62,500 nt of DNA. Origin: Symbiodinium natans. Taxonomy: Eukaryota > Sar > Dinophyceae > Suessiales > Symbiodiniaceae. The stretch covers positions 37,501 through 100,000 of the forward strand of contig CAJNDS010002154.1 of NCBI GenBank assembly GCA_905221605.1. Reading direction: 5' to 3'. Position 1 is the first letter of the stretch. Each line of letters starts with the position of its first letter. The translations under genes and the position numbers were made by a program. Shown piece by piece: positions 53,501-62,500 of the stretch. The notes under the pieces are model-generated. The model searched no databases, was not told where the DNA came from, and was given only the letters and a program-made list of their open reading frames with translations.

Positions 53501-56500
53501 AGGCTAGCCAGGTACGAACCATCTTTGCAGCAATGTGCGTGCAGCTCATAGCCCTGGCTTCCACCCTAAACCCCTAAAACCCTAAACCTTATAAACCCCT
53601 AAACCCTAAACCCTAAACCCCTAAACCCCTAAACCCCTAAACCCCTAAACCCCTAAACCCCTAAACCCCTAAACCCTATATACACCCTAAACCCCTAAAC
53701 CCCTAAACCCCTAAACCCCTAAACCCTATATACACCCTAAACCCTAAACCCTAAACCCTGAACCCTAAACCCTAAACCCTAAACCCTAAACCCTAAACCC
53801 TAAACCCTAAACCCTAACCCTAAATCCTAAACCCTGAACCCCTAAACCCCTACCGCCACAAGAGCGCCTCTTCGGCTTGCCGAGCCTCCCATGCGGCCTT
53901 GGCCTGAGCCAGGAAGCACTTCCTTTGCGTTTAGGGTTTAGGGTTTAGGGTTTAGGGTTTAGGGTTTAGGGTTTAGGGTTTAGGGTTTAGGGTTTAGGGT
54001 TTAGGGTTTAGGGTTTAGGGTTTAGGGTTTAGGGGCCTTAATGATGAAAACAAGGTTTTGGGGGCTACGGTAGTATAAATATAAAGGGACCATCAGGGAA
54101 AACGATTAGTAATTATTCCGACCCAAGCACCCGACCCCGCGCCCGGTCCTAAACTTAGCCCTGGAAGTCGCGCAAAGCTCGAACTCCCAAAATAGTGTTT
54201 AAATGAGACATCGTAGGCATCATTTTCTGTATTTGTATTTTATGTTTTGGGGGGTGGGTGGGTTCGTTCAACGCCTCGTTTATGCAAGGTATGCTTGGCA
54301 GGGACCACAAGATCTCTCAACTTATCAGACTCGCGAGCATTCAAACACTAGAAATAATGAACTAGATGCCCCTGAGTAGCCCTTACCCTCTAGAAGGGGG
54401 CCACAGGGTCCATCATGGGCTTGCAATGTGGCTGCAGGGATGTCTAATTCCTATGTAAACCTATCAGGCGGCACGGCTCCCTGCAGCAACCTAAATGGGG
54501 TAGGCTTCGGGCCCTATAAATGGGGATGTTCACCCTTCTACTAGCAGTCCTTAATAGGGACTCTAATAGGGATTGTCATAGGGGGTATGAACATCCCTAT
54601 GAAGGACTGTTAGTGTGGGGGAACACCCCAACCTATAAACGCTAAATTTTTTAAGGCTTTACCAGGGTTATACAGGGATTATAAGGCACTGCATCACGAA
54701 CTCACTTCCCTCGGCCTCTGAACACTTGTCGATTCAAGCATAGCTGGCTCCCAAACCCTCACTTAGTGACAGCCACAACAAAAGTCCCCAAACCCATAAG
54801 GTAGAATAACAAGAATAACAATAACAATGACAATGACAATAACAATGACATGATGATAATAATAATGATGTCAATCATCATCATAATAATAATAACCTTC
54901 CGTGCCTTAGAGATAAGTACAAACAGCATGACACACTGTGCGGGGTGATGCCTTCTCCACGGCTTCCCGCTCCTTCTGCGCCGCGGAGGCAACGGCCTCT
55001 TCAGGTATGGAGCACCGATGTGGGTACTTCCCAAAATAGGGGGTACCTAAACCCTAAACCCTAAACCCTAAACCCTAAACCCTAAACCCTAAACCCTAAA
55101 CCCTAAACCCTAAACCCCTTTTTATACCCCAATTAGAATAGAATCTCCTCAAAGGGAAACCCCTATTTTCGGAAATCCCCATGTAGGGGACGGGGGGGTG
55201 AGCATGTTCAGTTATGCAAATAGGTACCCGCTGGCCCCCCTCCCGGGTCATGACACCTGAGAGATAAAGCGGAAGATCTATTCAAGACCGCAATCTAGCC
55301 TAAACATCGTGCCATACCAACATGCGCAGTTGCTCGTGATCTGTTTGTGGCTGACGCCTGTATGCACCATTGTTGTGGACAGGCAGGACTTCAGACCCTA
55401 AACCCTAAACCCTAAACCCTAAACCCTAAACTTACCCTAAACCCTAAACCCTAAACCACAGTCTTGGCTTCTACAGCCTGAGTAGTCGAGATGTACCGAG
55501 ATCTGGGAACAGGAACACCTTCATTAAGGACGGTAGGTCGTCATAGCATCTCACCCCCCCCCCCCCCCCAAATGTGAGAGAACATGTGTACTCAACCCCA
55601 GGCTCTAAAAGGGGCTCCGCGGTCAGCACTATGCCCCTTAACTTACCGGATCTGAGGGAATGAGGGAATGAGGGAATGAGGTACCTTACATCCCCTGCAT
55701 CACCCCGCAGAGGCCCGCCAAGGGTACCTTAAAGGGTATACAAAGGGGCATTCCCTCATCCCTAAACCCTAAACCCTCATCCCCTACCAAGAGCCAGAAG
55801 GTTAACTGCCGACCTGAGCCTGAGCCATTGCCCTGGCAGCCTCTTCGGCGGCCACCTTCAGTCTTCAGCGCCGTGTCTGTGCTTTTTGTTTTTTCTAGTT
55901 TTTGGTTCAGGGTTTAGGGTTTAGGGCCCCCCGCTACACATCAGTTAGGTGTGGGATTTGTGCCTTTATCTCGGCGGTAGGGGCTGCCATACTGCAGAGG
56001 CGCTTGGGCTCCTAAAAATCCCGAACTCCCCACCAAGAGCCGCCCCAAAGGGCCCTAATACAGGGGGTCTTAAGAATTAGACTAGGATTCGGGGCGTGTA
56101 GTTATGCAGGGACCATAAGGGAATACCAGTAGCAATTATTACGACCGCTGTAGTATGCCTGTGAGTCAAAGGGCGAGTCATGCAGCCAAGAGTCGGTGCT
56201 GGCCTTGCGTTGGAGGCTCGCCTGGCCAATCTTCACACAACCCGGGTTGCTTTTAGGGTTTAGGGTTTAGGGTTTAGGATTTAGGATTTAGGGTTTAGGG
56301 TTTAAAAGAGAAGAATGCGAGTGGCAAGCTGTAGCACTTGCCTTCATGGTCTCATGTGCCCATGCCAATGTCATGCACCACGCCTGGAATCAGCCTAATC
56401 TAGGGGTCGGAATCATTACCAATGGAATTCCCTTATGGTCTGTAACAATCCCCAAAACCCTATTTTGATTATCTTAAGGCCACCCCTAAACCCTAAACCC

Positions 56501-56907
56501 TAAACCCTAAACCCTAAACCCTAAACCCTTGTGAAACTGCACCTGTTGAGACCCAACCTGGCAATTGCGGGCATAGGTTTGCCAGTGAGTCTCGGGCCTG
56601 TTTCCAGGAATCCTGGGTCCGCAAACTGCCTAAAAACTGAAACCCGAACAGTAAATTTTCCAGATTCCAACCCTAAACCCTGAACCCTGAACCCTGAACC
56701 CTAAACCCTAAACCCTAAACCCTAAACCCTAAACCCTAAACCCTGAACCCTAAACCCTAAACCCTAAACCCTAAACCCTAAACCCGAAACCCGAAACCCT
56801 GAACCCTGAACCCTAAACCCTAAACCCTAAACCCTAAACCCTAAACCCTAAACCCTAAGGGCCTGTTGCTCTGCACGTTCTCGGGCAGCCTGTGCTTCCG
56901 CCTGGCA
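47545..56907 (-). CDS. long Ala/Glu-rich coiled-coil protein gene, at least 14 exons
   Basis: Phase-matched runs in transcription order. Run 1: 56854-56907 (CQAEAQAARERAEQQAL), 55810-55855 (AAEEAARAMAQAQ), 54952-54998 (AVASAAQKEREAVEK), 53854-53918 (FLAQAKAAWEARQAEEALLW), 53173-53244 (LFEAEALKAAEQARDEAP), 52693-52762, 52400-52570 (SLLGHWLELAVQHAAYLAMQ) and a block from 52317 (MTEEERQALQEKAEKDPTAK). Then 51309-51376 (AVEEQAEQAVQKAAEALK). Run 2: 49714-49772 (AEHQSREAAISAQFKARG), 49195-49289 (RVQAAYATLEERLRIQEEAM), 48337-48401 (ATEQALKREHEAATPG), 47935-48007 (EKLAYLVAAKALAKEAEAVA) and 47545-47661 (TLLAIEQGDSPEKWRSEVAD, stop TAG). The links 52.1 to 51.4 kb and 51.3 to 49.8 kb are not closed, so it could be two genes. 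Composition predicts a filament-like or scaffold protein. Most long introns hold telomeric arrays; three donors are GTTTAGGG-type. Confidence 0.6.
49062..49162. repeat. TG microsatellite
   Basis: (TG)n with TATG interruptions, in the intron between exons 49195-49289 and 48337-48401 of the minus gene. Confidence 0.95.
49843..50094 (-). CDS. open frame with one hydrophobic segment, relation to neighbouring gene unclear
   Basis: A minus-strand frame reads YVDLYVPPLFQAYGCQRVLL, then EVSCLIITLALVCSITGIVQ before a stop. A GTAAGC inside it could be a donor that cuts off the hydrophobic part. It may be an exon of the coiled-coil gene or a separate small gene. Confidence 0.3.
   Translation of the reverse strand: MFMYLKWDVHTPAQGHPPNYVDLYVPPLFQAYGCQRVLLQSILGCLSVSGRMEMIEVSCLIITLALVCSITGIVQEYLKISMP
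50860..51495. repeat. CCCTAAA arrays (50860-50960, 51095-51275) and TTTAGGG array (51383-51495)
   Basis: The last two flank exon 51309-51376. A family S palindrome (50985-51085, arms agagcccaatacc / ggctctttggg) lies between the first two. Confidence 0.93.
51515..51730. repeat. ATT-rich low-complexity tract
   Basis: Repeats of ttgttattattgttaatatt. The Ile/Val-rich frames on both strands are composition artefacts. Confidence 0.9.
52825..53345. repeat. CCCCAAA/CCCTAAA arrays (52825-52905, 53110-53172) and TTTAGGG array (53278-53345)
   Basis: The block at 52825-52875 is pure CCCCAAA. The 53110 array begins at the donor GTTTAGGG (minus strand) of exon 53173-53244, and the third array lies 34 nt beyond that exon's other end. 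Confidence 0.9.
53563..54035. repeat. CCCTAAA/CCCCTAAA array (53563-53850) and TTTAGGG array (53928-54035)
   Basis: Contains an octamer block CCCCTAAA (53625-53725) with a duplicated cctatatacaccctaaaccc segment, then exon 53854-53918 and 15 TTTAGGG units. Confidence 0.92.
54528..54630. repeat. introner-like family B, best copy
   Basis: gttcacccttctactagcag ... aggactgttagtgtgggggaac; near-perfect outer arms. It lies in the intron 53919-54951 of the minus gene. Confidence 0.6.
55020..55190. repeat. family F element with CCCTAAA insert
   Basis: Outer parts cttcccaaaatagggggtacc and cccctattttcggaaatcccc are complementary halves of family F. Ten CCCTAAA units (55045-55118) sit between them. 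Confidence 0.55.
55395..55770. repeat. CCCTAAA array, C run and family C element
   Basis: Array at 55395-55455, poly-C at 55553-55570 and a family C copy with a triplicated gggaatga (55645-55770). Confidence 0.8.
56088..56475. repeat. family T repeat, two copies in inverted orientation
   Basis: agggaccataagggaatacc...attacgacc (about 56088-56155) and its reverse ggggtcggaatcattacc...cccttatggtc (56403-56470). Further copies: 27915-27975, 42175-42240, 54060-54125 and 61945-62035. Confidence 0.55.
56670..56858 (+). repeat. CCCTAAA/CCCTGAA array at an exon border
   Basis: About 26 units with CCCTGAA and CCCGAAA blocks. On the minus strand the unit GTTTAGGG at 56853 is the donor of exon 56854-56907. 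Confidence 0.85.
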
Positions 56908-57013
56908 CTGACGGAAGACAAGCCAGCATCCAAGAAAAAAAGGTGCCAGGAGGAGGAGGAGTAGTAGTAGTAGTAGTAGCCATGCGCGCTTTCTGGCGCC
57001 TGGTCTTTTCCTG

Positions 57014-57014
<1 letters not shown>

Positions 57015-57052
<38 letters not shown>

Positions 57053-57320
57053 GGGTACGCCCGTGAATTTCCCTGCCTGAACCTGAAGCGCAAAAGCAGA
57101 ATATATTAAATATAATATATTTTTCGTATGCCTGATATATTATTTTTTTCTTTTATGATGCTTGTTACTTATTACTATTCTTTTATCTTACATATTATAC
57201 ATATTTTATATTACATATTCCATACTATGTAGCATAAGATGAATAGTGTACTAGGGGTCTGTTATATATTACATATTTCATGTTCTATATTCTATATATA
57301 TTACATGATCCCAAGGGCTG
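57015..57320. repeat. G homopolymer and AT-rich low complexity
   Basis: About 35 G (57015-57050), then 57100-57310 of AT-rich tatatatt sequence. A (tag)n tract lies at 57673-57727. No gene is visible from 57060 to 58180. Confidence 0.85.
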
Positions 57321-57687
57321 TCAGCAAAGCCCCAAAACCTGGGAGTGCTCAAGGTGCAGACTGCGTGAGGAAAACATCTGTCTCTGTCTTTGACAATTTT
57401 TTGGGGTTTAGGCTTGAAGGTTTTACAGCCTCAACCCCAAACCCTCAAGTGCAAGCCCAAAAGTCCTTTGACCTAGGTTTTACGGTTTACAGTAGGGTTT
57501 AGGTTTTGTCGGGTTTCGCGTTTCGGGCTTCGATTTCGGGCTTAAAATTAGTTAGCGCGATCTTCGCGTTTTGAGACTTTTTACACACATGTCCAAATAC
57601 ATCGCAAAAAACCTGGTTTCCAACACCTCACACACCCCAAAGCACCAGGCGCCCTGAGGCGCGCAACCCTAGTAGTAGTAGTAGTAG

Positions 57688-57726
<39 letters not shown>

Positions 57727-57987
57727 GTTTATGAGTATAGTAACTATCCTGCTAACCCTATTTAGGGGTACTTATAACCCTACTTATCAAGTGTTCCTAC
57801 AGTTTCGAGTTGAATGTTGAAGGTTGAGGGGTCTAGGGGTTTAGGGGTTTGGTGGTGTGGGGTTTTAGGGTTTAGGGTGTAGGGCTTAGGAGTCCGAAAT
57901 GGGCATGCCATGCTGGGACTCGGCATGACCTCAGGCTCCGCAACAGAACCCATGTGGTGCTGCGCGCACGTTTCATCCCATGCGCGC

Positions 57988-58132
57988 TCGGGGTAGACCC
58001 AAAGGGTCCGTGCACCTATATCATATACATTTGGGCCTGAAAGAGGACCCTATAACGTAGCTATTTGGAGACTTAAGAGGTCTTCTTAAGGCCCAAAGTG
58101 TATACTAGAGGGAGTACATGGACCCTTAAAAA
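57988..58132. repeat. family I palindrome, second copy
   Basis: ccaaagggtccgtgcaccta ... gggagtacatggacccttaa; diverged relative of 20545-20662. Confidence 0.5.
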
Positions 58133-58185
58133 GAATTCAGGACGAGTTCGTGCCCGTCTCGGATGCGCCATCCTCCAGCAGCGGC

Positions 58186-59140
58186 TCATATCCTTGGTGG
58201 GGCACAGCAGGTAGCTACATCACCCATCTGGATGACGACTATTTGCTTAAGAACCCCCCCCCCCCCCCAAAAAAAAGAAAAAGAAAGGTAATAATCCCTA
58301 TATTTCCCCTTTAAGGAAGAATATCACGCTAGTCACAACATGCCACAACTTCTGGTGTTCAACTTGCAGAGAGGTTCTGTCCTCAGCCCGGGGCTGCTGG
58401 CGCTCTATCTCTTGCAGGCCAACCTCAGCCATTTGCTCAAGCAAGTCGTCCTTCGCCAGCGTGGGGTCAAGGGGTGCCCTGTCAGAATGTAGAAGGCCGG
58501 CGTGCAGAATGAGGCGCAGAAGCAGCCGTGAGCTGTTGAAGGCCGTGTCTCTTATCCTGGGACGAGACCCATCATCGTGCCGGCCAAGAAGCTTGGGCAT
58601 CAGGCTGGCTTGGAACGCCCAGGACATCGCCACGATCCCAAATGAGGCGGCCCACGCGATCCAGCTGGCATTCTTTCCAAGCAGGACGGCCATGCAGGAA
58701 AACATCCAGGGAAAAAATAGGTACAGTATAACCACGTAGGCCAAACCAATCTCGGAGAGATAATCTTTGCCAACGGCCTGCATGAAGACAGGATAGTTCG
58801 CGGGGCTAACTCCGGAGACGAGGAGATGCAGTATGTGCGAATTGCAAAAGTGTAAGATCAGCAGGCCGCTGTACACGAAACTCATCACCAGGCACACGAA
58901 TTTCAGCTTGTCGACAGGCCAGCCGTCCTCATCCCAGCCAATGTCCGCACAAATCCCCGTAGCTGTCGGGACGACGGAAGAAAGCAGCAGCAAAGTCATC
59001 AAGTTGTACGAATCAAGCTGAATGCAGAACAGTTCTCGAAGCTCTTCCGGCGTCTTGCCGGACTTCTCGAGATGCTCGAACCAGACAGGCTTGTGGTCCG
59101 ACCAGACGAGCCCATCCAAAGACGACACCTCAGTTGCTAC
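58186..59140 (-). CDS. multi-pass membrane protein, function unknown
   Basis: Exon about 58330-59140 is 270 codons without an intron. Hydrophilic N-terminus (VWSDHKPVWFEHLEKSGK), then four likely membrane helices: MTLLLLSSVVPTATGI, FVCLVMSFVYSGLLILHF, IGLAYVVILYLFFPWMFSCM and WIAWAASFGIVAMSWAF, then a charged cytosol-type tail (DDLLEQMAEVGLQEIERQQ). The frame after WHVVT runs into a family D element; removing it as a GC-AG intron (58239-58329) gives a short terminal exon with TGA at 58186-58188. There is no ATG at the 5' edge of the exon (the frame begins after an AG near 59141), so upstream exons are expected beyond the CCCTAAA array at 59158-59310. I do not recognise the family. Confidence 0.6.
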
Positions 59141-59157
59141 AAAACGAGACTCGTAAA

Positions 59158-59310
59158 CCCTGAACCCTGAACCCTGAACCCTGAACCCTGAACCCTAAAC
59201 CCTAAAACCCTAAAACCCTAAACCCTAAAAACTAAACCCTAAACCCTAAACCCTAAACCCTAAACCCTAAACCCTAAACCCTAAACCCTAAACCCTAAAC
59301 CCTAAACCCT
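59158..59310 (+). repeat. CCCTAAA array with CCCTGAA start
   Basis: About 20 units, directly upstream (minus strand) of the membrane-protein exon. Confidence 0.93.
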
Positions 59311-59757
59311 AGCTGCATAGGGTTTTCCTGACAGGAAACTTACAAAACGAGAGGTCACGTGGAAACAGCCGCGTGAAGAAATTAGGAAAACCCAACCCTG
59401 GTCGGAACAATGAGCGCCCCCAAGCATTGACGAATAGGCCTCTAAAGCCCTTTGCAAAAGGTTTTTCACTCGGGACTTAAGGCTCTAGTATCAGAAACCT
59501 CAAAGAGCTTCTGAAACCCCTGGCGAAGCCCTCTTAAACACTTCGGTGAGTCGCTCCTCTATCTCCCTTCAAGCCTTCCACGTCACGTCGATTCTGACGC
59601 CCTGGTCTAAGGGACCCTAAACCCTAAACCCCAAACCCTAAACCCCAACAAGAAGCGACTTTGGAGAAGCGGGCGAGGTAGGTGCTTTTCACCGCGGACG
59701 GTACCGGGCCACCAGTCTTTGGGGGCGCCTTCTCCGTCTGGACCTCGCCTCGACCCA

Positions 59758-62500
59758 GGAGTAACCTAGGAATTAAACCCTAACCCTAAAAAAAGGAAAA
59801 AAGGGCCTACTCCGGGGCCGAGCCGCTTGCCAAGTTGTCCCCGAGGTCGTCCAGGGCGCCTCGTTTAGTGGCCCCTACAATGCTAGGATCTTCCCAAGAA
59901 GGGTACCCCTAATTTACGCTTAAACCCTAAACCCGAAACCCTAAACCCTAAACCCTTGTGCAAGAATCTTAGGGTTGAGAATTCGGGGAATGCAAGGTAT
60001 AGTCAGTACGCCTAAGCCCCAAACTGCAAACCCCTCAGCCTCATGAGCCCAACACCCTTTCTTCGGTTAGGGGTTCAGGTTCAGGGTTTAGAGTTCCCTA
60101 AACCCTAAACCCTAAACTTGGGGTTTAGAGTTTAGGGTTTAGAGTTTAGGGTGTGAATGATCCTGCGATTTTTCAAGATTCGCCGAGGCACTCAGAAGCC
60201 TCGCGCGCTCCACTGCCGAGCTCAGGCCCAGCTCCTTCCATCCTGCCCATGTGGTTTCTTGTTTAAGTTCTATATATATATGTGTATACACACATATGTA
60301 TATACATATACATATTAGTAGCCAGATAACATAATATAATATAATGTAATATAATATAATAAAATGTCATATAATATAATATAATATGAGTCTTTTTAAC
60401 TTCTGTTTTTTTTTTACATAATGGCTTGTGGGCTATGCCTGGGTACCCATGTTATGGAGTTGCCATAGGCCTTGGGGCTCCTGTACCCGCAAGAAATCAT
60501 TCGCCAGCAGGCGAAGCAGCCAACAACCATCAAGTTATCGTTATCCTCATCGCAACGGCACACGATGACGACAAGAACATTTGCCAGAGGCAGCCGCCGC
60601 AGCAAATGCACGAACGGGCCACAAACATACAAACTTCATTCCAAAAAGTACTCTGAGATTTGGTCTTCTGACAACGCTTGAGATCACTACTGCAATCGTT
60701 GCCATCACTTGAGTATGGTGTCCTCAGCACCATCTAGCAAATGTCCTCGTTCTTTCCCAACATTCCCTACTCCAAACCCGATGAAAATTGTGCCAGTACT
60801 GCAATGCTTCGAACTTTAAGTCGGGAGCTGCTACCGTAAGTGAGCACAAAAGGCCTAAGCGCAATCGGGATGCTTTCTGATGATGAATTGTGATGATGAA
60901 CCCTTTCACTCACCACACGTCCTTAATTATGAATGAGCCCGGCTCTAAACCCTAAACCCTAACCCCTAAACCCTAAGCCTTAAACCCTAAACCCTAAACC
61001 CTAAGCCTTAAACCCTAAATAGCTGGCCTTCATGGCCGAGATGCGGCAACATTTTGCCTTCCACCTTTCGTTGAAAAGCAGCCAGGGCCACCTGCGAAAC
61101 AAAGGAGGTAGAGCAAAACACACATATATGGGGCTTTACAAAAAAATAGGGGACCCCTAAAATAGACCCCGAACCGTCCCAAATGGTTTAGGGTTTTAGG
61201 GTTGAGGGTTTAGGGTTTAGGGTAACAAGCATCCCGCCTCTGGATGGCCATTAGACAAAAGCCATTCGCGGACGTCTTGGCAGGACCTCACAGTGCTGCA
61301 ACGAACTGCAAGCGGGTTTTGGGCCGGGTGTCTGTCCAGGGGGCCTGCATCGTGTGCAAGCAAGCCCAAACCCTTAACCCTAAACCCCAAACCCCAAAAA
61401 CCAAACCCTAAACCCTAAACCCCAAACTTGAAACCTTGCAGAACTAGCCCTAGGTCCTGAACTCCAGTGCAGCCCATGTTGGATTGAAATCATTGGGGGG
61501 GGGGGGGGAAGGGTTTAGGGTTTAGGGTGTAGGGTTTAGGGTAAGGAGCACGACAGCCTCAGACCTGAAATGAGACTAGCCCCGGCGCAAAACAAAACTG
61601 TCTGTATGAGGCAGGATCTTTTGTATTGTTGCTATCCACACATGGACACCCGAAACATACACGCGCAAATGTCTACGAGAAACCCTTTCCACACTCACAC
61701 AAAATCTTAAGAGAAACCCTGCTCCATGATCCGACCCGAAGTTAGAACAGAAGCGGCACTGGTACTGCCATGCAGTAGTCTCCCTTCATCTCCTTTCGGC
61801 CAGTCCCAACATGTTCTGAGCACTGCACCAGTCTTTGGGCATTTCAGGCTGCAGGCGGCGTGAGCGCGCACGCGTGGGAAGCATAGCGCAACTAGTCTTT
61901 GATGTGGCTCCTTTGCCTCTGCCTGTGCAATCATATGACTTAGCAAGGGGTCGGAATCGTTACTAATTCTATTGGCCTGATGGTCCCACTTCTACTATAA
62001 TCACCCCCCAAAACCCCACTCGAATTCTTCAGGCCCCTACCTTAGCTGTGTCTTTTTTAGCAAGCCTTTTTTAGAAAATTTCATCTTTACCGAAGCTCAG
62101 CTGGAGCCCATGTGGCTGCACCAGGCAACGAGACTCGTGACACGCAGCAGGAGGGCAGAGAAGGCCGCCTATGGAGAGCCAGGCCATGCTACAACCACTA
62201 AACAGCAACACCCTAAACCCTAAACCCCAAACCCTAAAACCCTAAAACCCTAAAACCTCAACCCTGAGCCCTACACCCTAACCCTAAACCCAAAAACCCA
62301 AGAACCCAAAAACCCAAAAACCCAAAAACCCAAAAGCCCGAAACCCTCAAGCCAGAGCTACCATGCCAAGTTTGCAAGTCTTGCGGCTGGTGTTCCCACA
62401 TGTCGAGGATGGTCGACTCGTGGTCCGCAGCACAGTCTTCCCCCAACGAACCCTAAAACCCTAAACCCTAAAGCCAAAGATCCCTTTTGGGGTACCCTGA
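59758..62500. other. repeat-rich end of window without a supported gene
   Basis: Holds a family N copy (59758-59818), short telomeric tracts (59915-59955, 60075-60150, 60945-61020, 61185-61225, 61365-61435, 61510-61545, 62210-62340, 62445-62475), TA-rich DNA (60275-60395), a poly-G (61497-61508) and a reverse element matching ones at 56100 and 56402 (61945-62035, ggggtcggaat(c)..ta(c)taat). Several short frames exist (for example 60426-60656), none convincing. Confidence 0.4.

Noticed and set aside
56848-57093. 81-codon minus-strand frame with poly-Pro and poly-Leu
   Set aside because: The runs come from a G homopolymer and (tag)n. Only the first part (56854-56907) is kept as an exon, bounded by a strong acceptor.
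1-62500. Chromosome end or subtelomere because of abundant TTTAGGG
   Set aside because: Arrays are short, in both orientations, spread evenly over the window and interleaved with exons; no terminal array of one orientation is present.
1-62500. CRISPR-like spaced repeats (arrays with about 100-nt spacers)
   Set aside because: The repeat is a 7-mer telomere unit in long tandem arrays of variable length and both orientations; the spacers are exons, not uniform spacers.

Overview
The window looks like nuclear DNA of a dinoflagellate, most likely a symbiodiniacean-type alga; I infer this and cannot name the species. The reasons are: plant/alga-type telomere repeat (TTTAGGG/CCCTAAA) scattered through the interior, small exons of about 20-180 nt, frequent GC-AG introns next to GT-AG ones, several families of short palindromic repeats whose ends fall on splice sites (introner-like elements), genes in short same-strand runs, and Cys-rich, Ala/Glu-rich coiled-coil and MGCGAS-type proteins. 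There is no rRNA, tRNA, CRISPR or prokaryotic operon that I can see.

The dominant signal is more than 100 tracts of telomere-like repeat, in both orientations, every 0.1-1.5 kb. They are not a chromosome end. When exons are read by hand and joined with reading phase kept, the arrays fall inside introns and in several cases are the whole intron. The unit carries both splice signals: a 5' splice site GTTTAGGG and a 3' splice site GGGTTTAG. The clearest case is a 41-nt intron at 46313-46353 made only of telomeric units. A second kind of intron is built from short inverted-repeat families, some of which have telomeric arrays inserted inside them.

Layout: 1-4.6 kb, two plus-strand genes; 4.65-5.85 kb, TG/CG/TA microsatellite; 5.9-8.9 kb, a well-resolved 11-exon plus-strand gene ending at 8496 and the start of another; 9.4-10.9 kb, probably minus-strand exons; 12.1-14.7 kb, two plus-strand genes; 15.1-16.1 kb, a nucleoside hydrolase gene (minus), the only confidently recognised enzyme; 16.6-19.9 kb, small plus- and minus-strand genes, some tail to tail; 20-31 kb, repeat-rich with a duplicated gene segment (22.3 and 26.8 kb), a decayed gene at 24.3 kb and single exons; 31-41 kb, mostly repeats plus a MGCGAS gene and a 35-kb gene end; 41.1-43.0 kb, a minus-strand multi-exon gene; 46.2-47.4 kb (plus) and 47.5-56.9 kb (minus), two convergent genes, the second encoding a long Ala/Glu-rich coiled-coil protein; 58.2-59.1 kb, a minus-strand four-helix membrane protein; 59.2-62.5 kb, repeats and no gene I can support.

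All exon models come from reading frames, splice dinucleotides and phase agreement only. GC-rich DNA here leaves antisense frames open, so strand was chosen by splice sites and phase where possible and is marked uncertain elsewhere.
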